From: Ophioceras dolichostomum
Taxonomy: Eukaryota; Ascomycota; Sordariomycetes; Magnaporthales; Ophioceraceae
DNA: 43,483 nt
Direction of reading: 5' to 3'
Assembly: GCA_003049485.1 (NCBI GenBank)
Contig: PYST01000320.1
Span: 1 to 43,483 of the forward strand
Made by a program: the position numbers and the translations under genes. Shown piece by piece: positions 31,352 to 42,880 of the stretch. Under the pieces are notes generated by a model, which did no database searches, was not told the DNA's origin, and was given only the letters and a program-made list of their open reading frames with translations. Numbering within the stretch: the first letter of the stretch is position 1; each line of letters starts with the position of its first letter.

Positions 31352-34300
31352 AGTGAGGAGGGGAAAGGCGGACTTAGGTAGGTAGCTAATTATTTTAGGT
31401 AAACAGATCATAGCAGCTTGGATCAATGCTTCAACTAGTTTTGTTTCTTTTACTCTTCCTCTTTGTCTACTTCCTCGTTAGTCCGGTTCTGAAGCGTGAT
31501 GTTCTCTTCCCTCAACGGCGCAAGCTCTGATGACCAAGGCCATCACGTCGGAACCGAGCTTCACACTTCAGCCTCCCCCCTAACCACGACCTAGTCACCC
31601 CAACCTTTACCGATATGTCAGCATGTACTCTCAGAGCACCCGGTCAAGAAGAGTGTGAGGGGTCTAGGTAGCACTATTAATCTCGAGCCGCGATAGAGCC
31701 ACGTCCCAGGAAATTGCTGGCGGCCTTTCTCGGGCTCACTCCACCACGTTTCTATTCCTGTCCATTCACCTCATTCTCATTCATCAGCCTGCCGTTCCAG
31801 CCGCGACCCCCCTCCCGTCCCCCAACCGAAGGGCCGCCACGAGGCTCGGCGGTTGGGCTCGGCTCGGACTGCGGCAAATGGGACGGCTCCCGATGGAATC
31901 GCTGCAGCTTAAGAACAACAAACGTCCGGTCTAGGGCACCCACACCACACGTAAGTATGCACCGCATCTGGCCATCGTGCAGGGTCTACCGCATGTACGT
32001 TACGCAGGGGGGCAGCATCCCTCCCGACAGCGCGGGAAGGTTCGCGGGGGGCGGGGTTGGAGTACCGGAACAAAGCTTCCAGGTACACCTGAACAGAATG
32101 TCAGTACCACTCAGTGATCAACAAGGTGCGGTGTGTCTCCTCCGCTCCCATGGGCAGAGGGGGTGGGGTGCCTCGGAGATCATCACACCTAAAAATCGCC
32201 ACCTCGACGTGGATTCACCCGGTCGAGGCAAAAGGAACGTAGCCTCTAGTCCCGCCCTACCTAGGTATGCATCACTCCGCACGGCGAGCGGTCTGGATCG
32301 TGAGATCTATCTGACTGTCATCTTCACGGTCATCATCAATCCTCACCGCTTGGTGGCCAGACTCTCCCCGACTTTGCCACACTGAGGGCAGCTGGGCGAA
32401 TCGCAACGCCCTGGGCGGAAAGCTTCGGCATTACTCATATGATGCTATATAAGAAGCTAGCTGGGTATAGGCACTCTGGATTTCGCAGCGCCAAACGCCA
32501 CTCACTGTCCACTTAGAGACCACTTCTCTCTGTGTTGGACCTATAGTTCTACCATGCATATCCGGCCCCAATCTAACGTTGATGCCATTGCTCTAGTCAT
32601 TGGATGTAGACGACCCGGGGGCCTTCGGCCGTAGAATCGGTATCACATTCCCAACCTTTCTTTGAGAGGGCCCGGCTGCCATGGAGCAATCCTTGTCACT
32701 ACGAGGCTGGCATTATTGCGAGTTCAGCCAGCAGATGAGAACCCCAGTGAGTGCTAGGGAGTTCTTAAAAAAGAAACGGCGCAAACCGGGGACGATGGCC
32801 AAGAGACGGGGTAAAAGTTAGGTTAGAAGCCAACCACTCATGGGCCATGAAAGACATCAGCGGGTGCCCGTGTGGTTACTAACCAGATCCTCTGGCTGAG
32901 GATGCTCCAGACAGTGAGCTCCATCACGGCAAACTAACCGACGGACTTACTCTCGGAGCAAGGTGGGCAGAGCGGAGAGGCTGATCATCAGGTGACAGCC
33001 TCGGGCAATATCAGAAGCACGGTCCGATATCACACAGAACATTGGCTAAGTCGACCGTTGCCGAGACGATCATCAAGATAATCTCGATCCATGTCCGCCT
33101 GTGCAGCATGCACCTCGCCTCTCGGCCAGCCCAGGTCGAGCCTCCTCCAGCCACATCTCGACTCGCTCGCTAGTATATAACAGCCCACCAGTTAATGGGA
33201 GGGATAATTAAGCTTAATTAACAGACGACCCTGGCATTGCCACAAAAATAGAAGCGGGCAACGTTAACTCGCCAACTACACCATCACCCTCCGAGGCTGT
33301 CACTCGCTCTCCCTTGGCTATTCAGAACGCAGATAGTTCCACCGGCTTGCCCGTTGCTTGGGAACCTCTCCCACCATACCGGCCCCGACGTGCCCCACGC
33401 GAGAAAGAAGAATAAGCAAGTAACAGATTGGCCAGAGAACGTGCCCGCAAACCCCTGACGGACATGCCGATCCTGACCGTCGCCTCTAACATCTGGGGAG
33501 TCTTGACCCAATCAGGGGTAGAGGGAAGCAGGGAGTTCTACGGTTACACTCGCCCCTGAGGCCTGGGACCAAGACCCATGCCGCTCGCTCCCATCGCAAC
33601 CTTCAGCACCAAGGATGGCACCTCCCGCCTGCACCCCGCAGTGCAGTTCTGGGAGTGAGGGTGTAGACAAACGGCATTGCTCGAGGAAAAGCATGCTGTC
33701 GAGTGTGACACTCAACACGCTGTCCTCAAAAACCATGGTACAGCTAGACACAAAGAAAAGGGCAAAGAGCATAATATCGCGCCGTTCTTTTCGGAGCCAG
33801 ACCGATCAGCGACGGAATGTCACCTGCTGGAATTCTATAAAAAGATTTTGGCTTCCCGTGGCGGCTGCCCAGAAAATCACGAGGAAAACCACTGCAGTGC
33901 AGACCAGTACTATAGCAGAGAGAACGGAAGAAGAAATATCCCAAGACCCAGGAAATTCGCCAAGATCGCCCCTCCTTCAAGCCGTCCCGAACGGTTGCGA
34001 GAGAGAGCTCGAATACCTTTTCGGGTAGAGCGAGAGCAGGGTGGGAAAATCCAGCAGCATAAAAACTGGCCAGGTCCCGCCTCAATATGGATTTCATTTA
34101 TCCCCCTTTTCACCCGCAAATTTGCATCTTCCAGTGACGAACAGAACGCGAACAACGAACAACGAAAAAGTCGTCAGAGAGACAGAAAGAAAAAAAGAAG
34201 AGGGTTCGCAACGGGTTTCTTTCCGGAGGCAAATTTGTACACCCAGTATGGTATGACCAGATCGAGAACCCGAAGAATGGAGCTGAAGAGTCCATCTGAA

Positions 34301-34791
34301 CGGTCAGCTCTGGCCGTTGCCCGCAATCTATAGGGCAATATAACCGACAGCGGAGGTTTGCCGCCATTTCTTGACCCTTGCCTCCCCAGTACACCGATCC
34401 ATTGTCCGTCACTCCATCGCATCTCGCCAGCCAGCCATGTCGCTATCTCGCCGAATCAACATTGGACGGACAAATCAAACGATCCAAAACCTCTCATCGG
34501 CCGTCGCCGCCGAGCTGGATCTTAGTTCGGCTATGTATCCAATATCGCCATCCCGCCTCTGGTTCCCAATCCACCGCTTGGCTACCTCCGGAACCGGAAA
34601 TCAGTTAGTCTGGGAGGAAGTACCTGGAGCCTTTGGGGAAAGGAAGGGGAGGGCTAGGCAATATGCTGATGGGGTTTAGACGTAGGTGACAGTGATGAAT
34701 GGGGGGTACCGGGGTCGGTGATGGCGGCAGAAAGCGCACACACGCCGATGTCCAGAGTGATGATGCTGGAGAAAAGGACCCCGAAAACGAG
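31352..34791. other. Long intergenic region
   Basis: No convincing gene. Frames of 218-223 codons at 31714-32385 and 33677-34333 lack any domain, have compositions like translated non-coding DNA and overlap antisense frames. A TATA-like TATATAAG at 32446-32453 precedes a 26-codon ATG frame (32553-32633). A 16-bp perfect palindrome lies at 33205-33220. Confidence 0.5.
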
Positions 34792-34799
34792 TATAAATG
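34792..34799 (+). promoter_or_regulatory. TATA box of the DUF4360 gene
   Basis: TATAAATG lies about 180 bases before the ATG at 34974. A C/T-rich leader (CTCTCTCTTTCTCTC) follows, usual for well-expressed fungal genes. Confidence 0.6.
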
Positions 34800-34973
34800 C
34801 AGAGCTCCCCTGACATGAAGTCGAAGATATCTCTCTTGTATCACTCAACCCACCAACAAACAGAACATCTCCGGTCTCTCTCTTTCTCTCACTACTAGCT
34901 CCGGCTTTAATAATTGGTCTTTCTTTCTCTCCTTGGAACCCCTGAAGTCCACACAAAGCCCTCTCATATCAAA

Positions 34974-35786
34974 ATGCGTTCCCTCGCCTTCCTCATCCCG
35001 GCCGCCCTGGTCGCCGCCTCCCCCGTGCCATTCCCCGACGGGATCGGCCAGACCGGCTACGCGGATGGACCCGACCCCAAGGAGATCCAGATCTCCAGCG
35101 CCAGCTTCTCCGGCAATGGCTGCCCACAGGGTACCGTGTCGACCAGCATCTCACCAGACAAGACCGTAAGAAGCCTTCTGGTCCCCCCTGTCTCTCGACC
35201 CCCACTCTAGATACCTACCACGTACCTACCTCCACCTAGGTACCTCTCTACCTCGATACTTAGATACATCACAACCTGCACAACACCACAAGCTAACGAC
35301 CTCTCTTCCAAACAGGTCATCACCTTCGGCTTCGACCGCTTCCAAACCTACATCGGCCCGGGCTACTCCCCGACCGACAAGACCAAGAACTGCCAGCTCC
35401 ACCTGAACCTTCGCTACCCCGGCGGCTACCAGTTCGCGGTCGTCGACTCGACGTACCACGGCTTCGCTCAGCTGGACGCCGGCGTGACGGGTACCTTCTA
35501 CAGCACGTACTACTTCAGCCAGGACGCGCCCTCGACCACCACCACGCAGACGTCCATCACGGGCGGCGGCATCTGGGCCGACGGCCAGGTGTACACCAAG
35601 GCCGACCGCGTGCCGACCAGCAGCTACATCTTCTCGCCCTGCGGCGCCAACGGGATCCTGAACATCAACAACCGGATCTCGCTCACGAGCACGAACAACA
35701 AGGCGACGGGCATGATCACGGATGATGATGCGACGGTGGCGTTCACGCACCAGATTAACCTTAACTGGAGGACGTGCAAGAAATGA
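34974..35786 (+). CDS. Small secreted protein, DUF4360 family
   Basis: Two exons, 34974-35165 and 35316-35786. The intron has a GTAAGA donor, an AGCTAACGAC branch site and an AACAG acceptor. The product is 220 residues. The N-terminus MRSLAFLIPAALVAAS is a signal peptide. The mature part has the DUF4360 layout: an SASFSGNGCPQG block, an ITFGFDRFQTYIGPG block, a CQLHLNLRYPGGYQFAVVD strand pair, and a Cys at each end. The four cysteines (50, 90, 173, 218) could form two disulfides. The length is normal for the family. These proteins are secreted by many ascomycetes and their function is unknown. A role in host contact or the cell wall is only a guess. Confidence 0.9.
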
Positions 35787-37351
35787 GGGAGGTGAAGGTG
35801 TTTACTGGGGGCGCGAAGGCTAATGGCTGGACTAGGGGGAGAGGGGGAAGATGGACAGGGGTGGTGTGAGGTTGAGGTGAGGAAGATGGTGGCGGGCTAC
35901 AGGAGGGCCGGCAGTTGGTTCTGGGAGTGCACTTCGCAGACTCTGCCAGTACATATTTTTCCCTTTCTTCTTCTTTCATCATCACTCTTCTGGAGGCGGT
36001 TGACATGGGGGAAAAGGAATCTCATTCTCTCGGCTCTCATTTCCTTTCTCTCTTTTTTTTTACTACTCTTATCTCAACATGAGTCAATCAAGCCAAGCAT
36101 ACTTCCAAAAACTCTCTTCGCTGAAATTATCGTTGTGAATCTCTTGATACCAGGCGTGGAGGATAAATTTCTGATGATTGATGACAACAATCACGGGGTG
36201 GGTCGGTCGGCCGCCGCAGCTCAAGAACATAGGGGTCAAAACCAGCCGAGTTGTAGGACAGTCGACTAATAGGGGCAAATCAATTTACCAGGCCGCCTTG
36301 GCCCAATCAAGGAGCTTCGGTGCGCGGCTGGCAGCGAACACCGGCTCAAGTTTTTGTTCCTTCTGGGCCAAGACAGGCATGAATGAAAAAAGATGCTGGC
36401 AAGGTCGGTAGACGAGAACGAAAGTCCGTCCAGCCGCATTGACAGCTGGAGGACGGAGGCTTCGCACCGTAGTCCATTATCCATTTCTCCGTGTGAGGCG
36501 AATATTGTGAGCACGACGAGAAGCTTTTTTGTCTTTGTTGCGGGTCCTCAGTGGCTGGCTCCCCAGTACGTTCGACGGTGGCCGACCCTGTGACTGGGTT
36601 TGGGCACCGCGATGCGATACATGGGACGAGAGCGCTCTCTGTTGCGGGATGTCGTTTGGAGGAATATTTCACGATAGATGATGTTCTGAGACTTTGCGAC
36701 GATGGGATGCGGTGATGTAAAAAAAACCCCCCTGAACCCTGCCTGCCTGCCCTGCCTGACTGATGACATTGACGCATGCAATTCTGCCGGTGCGGCTAAA
36801 CAGCAGCCACCCTGGTGAACTGCACACCTCCCACAAAGCTAAGCCAAACTACAAAAGAAATGCCCCCGTCGAGGTTTCTCAAAGGCCCATACATTTCATT
36901 CTGTCCGTCTTGGCGGCGTGCGTGCCCCGTGGCGTACCTCGTGGAAAGTCCATGTGTGTCTAAAAATAGAGGCAGCTGGCCCGAGAGGCCACGAGAGTCT
37001 CCCGTAACTGCTGACCAGAGAGGAGAGGGGAAGAGGGTACAACTCGTCACGGATGTGCCCTTGAGAAGAGACTGGGGGGATAATCAGACCAGGGTCGCTG
37101 AAAGCGTGGTCTTGACAGCGCAGTAGAGAGCTTGGGGAGAACATACCATGGCCATGAGAGCATAGGAGACACCGATTGGGAACCTTGAGGCAAAATGAGC
37201 CATTGGAGATCTATGTGCAAGAACGCAAACCGAGAGAGAGCACCAAACTGAAAGTACATGGCAGATCAATAGACATCCTCTCCTCACCAGGTCCAGCTCC
37301 AGCTCCCTCCAGCCGGCTCGAACCCACGCGAGCTAACTGAGACTAAGACTA
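35787..37351. other. Convergent intergenic region
   Basis: This lies between two gene 3' ends. Short frames on both strands have no domain. A sequence resembling a tRNA B box near 37312 lacks any tRNA fold. Nothing else is supported. Confidence 0.55.
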
Positions 37352-38864
37352 CTACTCCCCAATCTTCTTCAGAATGCCCTCCAAGTTGATGCTCTTCGGC
37401 CGCTCGATCGGCAGGCCCAGCGCCCTATCCCAGATGAGCTGCGCCAGCGGGCCCAGCCCGCGGCTGACGCCGAAGGTGGCCGTGTAGTACAGCGTCTCGT
37501 GGAATCCGTAGTGGTGGAACAGCACGCCCGAAGACGAGTCGACGTTCGGGTACGGGTTCTTAGTCTTGCCGTGCTGCTTGAGGACCTCGGGTGCGACCTC
37601 GCTGTTAAGCTTGACGAGCTGGAAGACGGGGTCGGCCGCGATCTCGGGGCGGGCAGAGGCGTAGTCCATCAGGGCCTCGAAGCGCGGGTCGGGCTTGCGG
37701 AGCACGGCGTGTCCGTAGCCGGGAACGACCCGTCCGGAGTTGAGCGTCGACCAGAGGTAGTCGGTCACGTCCTTGGAGGTGTAGGAGGAGGGGATGGCGT
37801 CTTTCATTTGGAGGGTCCAGCGGAGGACTTCTTGGGCGGCGAGGCTGTTGTGTTGAGGACGAGCTATTTGTTAGAAACGGCGAAACAAGTGGGCAGGAGC
37901 AAGCAACAACAGGGGACAAAATGGAATGGGCTCACCCGTGTAGGGGACCGGCGAGGCCCTGGAGACCGGCGCTGTAGCTCAGGAACGGATCGCTGAGGGC
38001 ACTGCCGACCAAGTGGGTGGCGTGGGCCGAGACGTTGCCGCCCTCGTGGTCACCGTGGAGAGCGAGGTAAAGCCTCAGCAGGTCCTGGAAGTTCTCGTTG
38101 GCCGCGCCGCCCTTGCCGAGCATGGCGGCGAAGTTGTACGCCCAATCCTGGTCGCGATCAGCCTCGGCGGGTAGGGGGCCGCCGCCGCGGTACGCGTTTT
38201 GGTAGATCTTGGCCGCGATGGTCGGCAGCTTGGCCAGCAGGCTGATGACGTCGTCGAAGGTCGGCTCCCAGTAGTCGGCCTTATTGATGCCCTTCTCGTA
38301 CGCCTTGGCGAACACGGACTCGTGGTTGAGCGCCGACACGGCGATGGCGAACTGCGTCATCGGGTGTAGGTCGCGGGGGAAGTCGTCTAGCATCTTGGTG
38401 ACGAAGGCCGGGAGCGACGCCTTCTCGGCCAGCTCGCGAGAGAAGGCGCGCACCTGGTTGGTCGACGGGACCCTGCCCGTGAGCAGGAGCCAGAACATGG
38501 CCTCGGGAAGCATCTCGGTGCCGGTCTTGCCCTTGGGAAGCTCCTTCTGGCAGTCCTTGATGGTGCGGCCGTGGAAGCGGATGCCCTCGTTCGCGTCCAG
38601 AACGGAGCCCTCCCACACCATGGCCGTCAGGCCGCGCATGCCGCCGATGGTGTTCTCGACCTTGACCTCGCCGAGCACCTTGGATCCGTTGGCCTTGACC
38701 TTCTTCAGGAGCTCCCGCTTGGCGGGGATGACCTCCTTCAGCGTGGCCTTCAGGTCTGGCTCAGCGCTGGCCGAGTAATTCCTGCATGCCAGCGCGCTAC
38801 CTCGAGAAGCGACGGGGCGGGCAACGAGCGGCTGGAGGAAGACGATTAGTCGCGGAATAGGCAT
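37352..38864 (-). CDS. mcsA: 2-methylcitrate synthase, mitochondrial
   Basis: Two exons, 38864-37936 and 37844-37352, with a GTGAG donor and CAACAG acceptor, give 473 residues. The enzyme condenses propionyl-CoA with oxaloacetate to 2-methylcitrate, the entry step of the methylcitrate cycle. It usually retains citrate synthase activity. The N-terminus (about 1-32, Arg-rich, no acidic residues, ending RNYSAS) is a mitochondrial presequence. The catalytic residues of citrate synthases are in place: H281 (GGNVSAH), H355 (PGYGH), D412 (NVDSSSG). The choice of methylcitrate over plain citrate synthase rests on the segment around 71-140 (GGMRGLTAMVWEGS, GTEMLPEAMFWLLLTG) and on the divergent methylisocitrate lyase next door. 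The length is normal. In other fungi the pathway detoxifies propionyl-CoA from odd-chain lipids, Val, Ile and Met. Confidence 0.92.
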
Positions 38865-39782
38865 CCAAGAAGGAGCGTCGGCACCAGATGGAAGCTGGAA
38901 GCTAGAAAATGGCGATTCTTACACGAAGGGCCGCGAATGCCCTCGACGATGTTCGGACGTTCATCGCCATGGCTGTGGTTTACGAGGTAAACTGAAATGG
39001 GAGGGTGATAACTGCTTGCTGGCCCGTCCAGATGCCTACGTGTACACGGCGGTCCTCACCAAGTAATATCCCAAGGCTCGTCGGTGAATTGGGAAGTGCA
39101 AGAAAGTTCAGCAGTCGAAGAGAATTGCTAGAAGTTAAACACGGTGAGAGGGAAAGATCGCGTCTTTTTTTTTCCCCCTTGCTCTTGTAGCTTCCGAGGT
39201 CCGACAGCGCTTGAGCTCCAAGAGCTGCAGGAGCAAGCAGCTGTTACGCTCAATGCTTTCACCCCGCCGCAGAACATACCAGCCGGTGCGCCAAGCTATG
39301 AGGATGTTAGGTCAGGAGCCGAGGAAAGCCGCCTGGGCTGGCAGTGGTTGGTAGCGGCGGACGAATGGCAGTGGCATCCCCCAATTGGCCAATGGCGGGT
39401 CCCAAACTTCCCCGCCGTGATTCCCCTGTCCCCATTCCCCAAATATCCCCCAGCTCTTGGCGGGAAACTTTGACGACCTCGGCTTTTGGCCGCCGCTCCT
39501 GAACTCGGATGCGAGGTCGGCGAGGCGGAAATACCGGAGCCGTCACCGTTCTCAACATTTATTCCGAGCTCTTTATAATACCGGCAACTGACCGTGGACC
39601 GCCTGCCCGATACAGGAGCGCCGTTTTAAAAGCTGCGAGAACGACTACCGCCGCCCCGTGGCTGTCGTAAATCTCTGCACGCATCTGAAAACCTCTGGGC
39701 GCGACGTCATCAGCAGCCACCCGGGCTACCGCGAAACCAATTTTCGTTTAGTAGACGATAGCGTCTCCCAAGCTCGTCCACG
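38865..39782. promoter_or_regulatory. Shared divergent promoter of mcsA and mclA
   Basis: 918 bases separate the two start codons. Three CCAAT pentamers (two forward, one reverse) are packed in 39381-39393, on the side nearer mclA. This is a strong candidate for the fungal HAP/CBC complex. A TATA-like CTTTATAATA lies at about 39570-39579, roughly 205 bases before the mclA ATG. GC-rich boxes fitting the CreA repressor consensus (SYGGRG on one strand) occur near 39258 and 39410 and in the CCCCCAG near 39447. Glucose repression and propionate induction are plausible, but the sites are short and untested. Confidence 0.6.
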
Positions 39783-41707
39783 ATGCTTCGAACGATACCA
39801 CGACGTGTTCTGCGAGGAACAACACTACTACCAACACCAAAGCCTACCACACACGCGTCAATAGCTGTCAGCACGGCTCGCCTCCTCTCGACCACAGCCT
39901 CTCGCAGAATGCCCTCATCACTACCACCCGTCGAGCCACCCCTGACGACAGCGCTACCCTCCGACTCGTTCCAGCTTCTGCCAGAAGCCCAGAAAGCGGG
40001 CACTGCTGAAGATGCGCTGTACGAGCAGCAGATCAAAGACGTGGAGGCGTGGTGGGCGACCCCAAGATACGAAGGGATCCGGAGGCCATACTCGGCCGCA
40101 GACGTAGTCTCCAAGCGTGGCTCGCAACAACAGTCATACCCAAGCTCAACCATGGCGCGGAAGCTATGGGGCCTGATACGAGAGAGGGAAGCCAAGGGGG
40201 AGCCCGTCCATACAAGTACGTAACTTGCCCTTCTCGCAGCCTTGCACGATAGATCCAAAGAGCACACTCGCTGACAAACTCGCTTCAAACAACCTATGAT
40301 ACAGTGGGCGCCATCGACCCTATCCAGATGACCCAACAGGCCCCCCACCAAGAAGTCCTCTACATCTCCGGCTGGGCCTGCTCCTCCGTCCTGACCACCA
40401 CGAACGAAGTATCCCCCGACTTCGGCGACTACCCCTACAACACGGTCCCCAACCAAGTGCAGCGCCTCGCCAAGGCCCAATCGATGCACGACCGCAAGCA
40501 GTGGGACGCGCGACGAAAGCTCACGCCCTCCCAGCGCGCCGAGACACCATACATCGACTACCTCCGCCCCATCATCGCCGACGGCGACACCGGCCACGGC
40601 GGGCTCTCCGCCGTGCTGAAGCTCGCCAAGCTCTTCGCCGAGAACGGCGCGGCGGCCGTCCACTTCGAGGACCAGCTGCACGGCGGCAAGAAGTGCGGCC
40701 ACCTGGCCGGCAAGGTGCTCGTGCCCACGAGCGAGCACATCAACCGCCTCGTGGCGGCCCGGTTCCAATGGGACGTCATGGGCGTCGAGAACCTCGTGAT
40801 CGCGCGGACGGACTCCGAGTCCGGCAAGCTCATCTCGTCGGCCGTCGACGTGCGTGACCACGAGTTCATCCTGGGCGTGGCCGACCCGTCGCTCGCTCCC
40901 TTAGCCGAGACCCTCCAGGAGATGGAGGCCCGGGGCGCTTCGGGTGCAGACATCGACGCGTTCGAGGCAGCCTTCACCAAGAACACACCCCTGGTGACGT
41001 TCGACGAGGCCGCGTTGGCGCACCTGCGCAAGCACGGCGCCGAGGAGGCCCGCATTGCCACGTACGAGTCCACAACCGCCGCGCACCCTGACATGGGCAT
41101 CACGGCGCGGCGCGCCCTTGCCCGCCAGTCCCTCCCGGCCGGCGCGCCGGACGTGTACTTCTCGTGGGACGTGCCCCGCACCCGCGAAGGCTTCTACCAC
41201 TTCCGCGCGGGCATGCCGGCGGCCACGAAGCGCGCCCTGTCCTTCGCGCCCTACGCGGACCTCCTCTGGGTCGAGACGGGCGACCCGAACGTCTCCGTGG
41301 CCGCGAAGCTCGGCCAGGCTGTGCGGTCGGTCAACCCCGGAAAGGCGCTGGTGTACAACCTGTCCCCCTCGTTCAACTGGATGGGCCACGGCTTCACGCC
41401 CGAGACGCTCAAGTCGTTCGTCTGGGACATCGCGCGGGAGGGGTTCGTGCTGCAGCTGATCAGCCTGGCGGGCGTGCATAGCACGGCGGCCGCGACGTGC
41501 GAGCTGGCGAGGGGGTTCAAGACGGACGGCATGCTGGCGTACGTGAACATGGTGCAGAAGAAGGAGAAGGACATCGGGTGCGACGTGCTGACGCACCAGA
41601 AGTGGAGCGGCGCGAGCTATATAGATGGCATCTTGGGCGCGATACAGAGCGGGAGCTCGAGCAGTAGGAGTATGGGTGAGGGGAATACTGAGGGGCAGTT
41701 TCATTGA
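39783..41707 (+). CDS. mclA: 2-methylisocitrate lyase, mitochondrial
   Basis: Two exons, 39783-40215 and 40305-41707, with a GTACGT donor and ATACAG acceptor, give 611 residues. The enzyme cleaves 2-methylisocitrate to pyruvate and succinate, the last step of the methylcitrate cycle. The first 42 residues (MLRTIPRRVLRG to LLSTTASRR) form a mitochondrial presequence. This separates it from peroxisomal isocitrate lyase, which has none. The C-terminus (EGQFH) is not a peroxisomal signal. Core motifs are ADGDTGHGG (236-244, metal-binding aspartates) and the active-site KKCGH at 273-277 followed by LAGKVLVPTSEH. Length fits the fungal Icl2/MclA group. An N-terminal region unique to eukaryotic members precedes the lyase core. 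Isocitrate lyase is the main alternative, made unlikely by the targeting signal and the mcsA neighbour. Confidence 0.92.
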
Positions 41708-41867
41708 GATAGCTGTCAGTATAGGTAGGTAGATAGGTAGGTATTTGGAACCTACATGTGCATTTGTGCATCTCAGGTGGTTAGACATGCTCGGCTGCCT
41801 GTGGATAGGCGGGTGGACGGCCTTGTGCTCTTGGTGGCATGAGGGCTGAGTTCGGCTGGGGTGTGTC

Positions 41868-42880
41868 TCACGCGAGTGGGCACTTGATACGCTTGCGAGC
41901 GCGGGCATCCGGTATCACGTCGTTCTTCGCGTGGCCTGCATGGTCAACCACTCCCAAATTCTCCGCCTCCCATCGGATACCTGTGGCGTTAGAAAACGCC
42001 TTCAGGAGTGAGATTTGGGGAGCCTCTGGGGAGAGTTTTAGAGGCTCTCCCAAGGGCAAAAAGGAGCTGTATTTATTGGCTTCCTAAGCCCCCAGAAAGT
42101 GCCTGGAACACGTGATTCCTAACGCTACAACACCGCGCCATCATCAACACTGCCCAGTCTTGTCTCCTCGTGCTGGGCCTCCTCCAAGTGACGCGCACCT
42201 TCTTCGAGCCTGTGTCGCTCTCACGCGAGAACATGACGAGGCAGCGGCCGTTCTCCCACTGCGCCCACACCGCATCTGCGCACGGCGGCGCCTCGATTCC
42301 ACCTCCGCCCCCTTCGGTCCCCGCCACCCTCGCAAGCCCTTTCGTGTATTCGTAGATCTCTTTCCGAGCCGCTATCGCCTCGTCTTCGAAGGGTCGCTCC
42401 TTCTCGCGTGTTTCCTCGCCGTATTCGCTGTCGACGATCGTCGTGTCGGTACTCCCTGTGGCGCTTGTACCGTCGTGGAACGCGTCGGTGCCACCAGCGG
42501 CGCCCTGCTACTCCAGTCAGCTAGGTGAGCATGTCGTGGGAAGCTTCTGCAGCGGGGGGGGGGGAGGGGGAGGGACACTCGGTGACGAATTCTGTGCCTG
42601 CATGCTCGGTAGAGTCCGCTAGTACCGTTCCAGGGCCAACTGAAGTTCCCCGTTCAGGACGGCGGGGAATGGGTGGCATGTTTGGGATCGATGGTAAGCC
42701 CCTGAAACTCTGAGGGCCAGGGTTACCTCTTCGGCCTGGAGATCTGGCTCGGATTCTGAGAATTGCCGAAAGTCGCTGGATTCTCGAACGGTAAGGCAGG
42801 GAGCCGCTCGAGAACGCAGGTAGTATCATGATCAAGCTTTTGGCATTGCTGCTAAACCAAGTTCCATGGCGAATGATCAT
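41868..42880 (-). pseudogene. Coding-like blocks of an unrecognised gene, minus strand
   Basis: Three minus-strand blocks look coding but lie in different frames. Block 1 (within 42880-42521) ends ...TEHAGTEFVTECPSP to a TAG at 42521. Block 2 (42507-42073) reads TIVDSEYGEETREKERPF, ARKEIYEYTKGLARV, AVWAQWENGRCLVMFSRE and WAVLMMARCC to TAA at 42073. Block 3 (about 42059-41868) contains LGEPLKLSPEAPQISLLKAF and ends RIKCPLA. GCTGAC then TAG just before block 2 resembles an intron branch site and acceptor, so part of this may be a spliced gene, but I could not build a complete one. The 3' part coincides with the dispersed repeat also found at 19 kb. No domain is recognised. Confidence 0.3.
41982..42119 (-). 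repeat. Dispersed repeat, copy B
   Basis: Inverse complement of copy A at 18987-19121, described there. It overlaps the end of block 2 and the start of block 3 of the coding-like locus 41868-42880. The E-box-like CACGTG is kept in both copies. Confidence 0.75.

Noticed and set aside
31714..32385. 223-codon plus-strand frame
   Set aside because: Starts in Pro/Arg/Ser-rich translation typical of non-coding DNA, with no domain and no promoter signal at a fitting distance.
33677..34333. 218-codon plus-strand frame
   Set aside because: Polar, low-information sequence without motifs. Antisense frames cover much of it.
37305..37325. GGGTTCGAGCC-like B box on the minus strand, suggesting a tRNA gene
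   Set aside because: No A box, anticodon arm or acceptor stem can be drawn around it. It lies in the 3' flank of mcsA.
37352..38864. Ordinary mitochondrial citrate synthase
   Set aside because: Segment patterns around residues 71-140 and the divergent methylisocitrate lyase favour 2-methylcitrate synthase, although the two families are close.
39710..40861. 383-codon minus-strand frame opposite mclA
   Set aside because: Antisense shadow that crosses the real mclA start and intron. The plus strand has the KKCGH active site.
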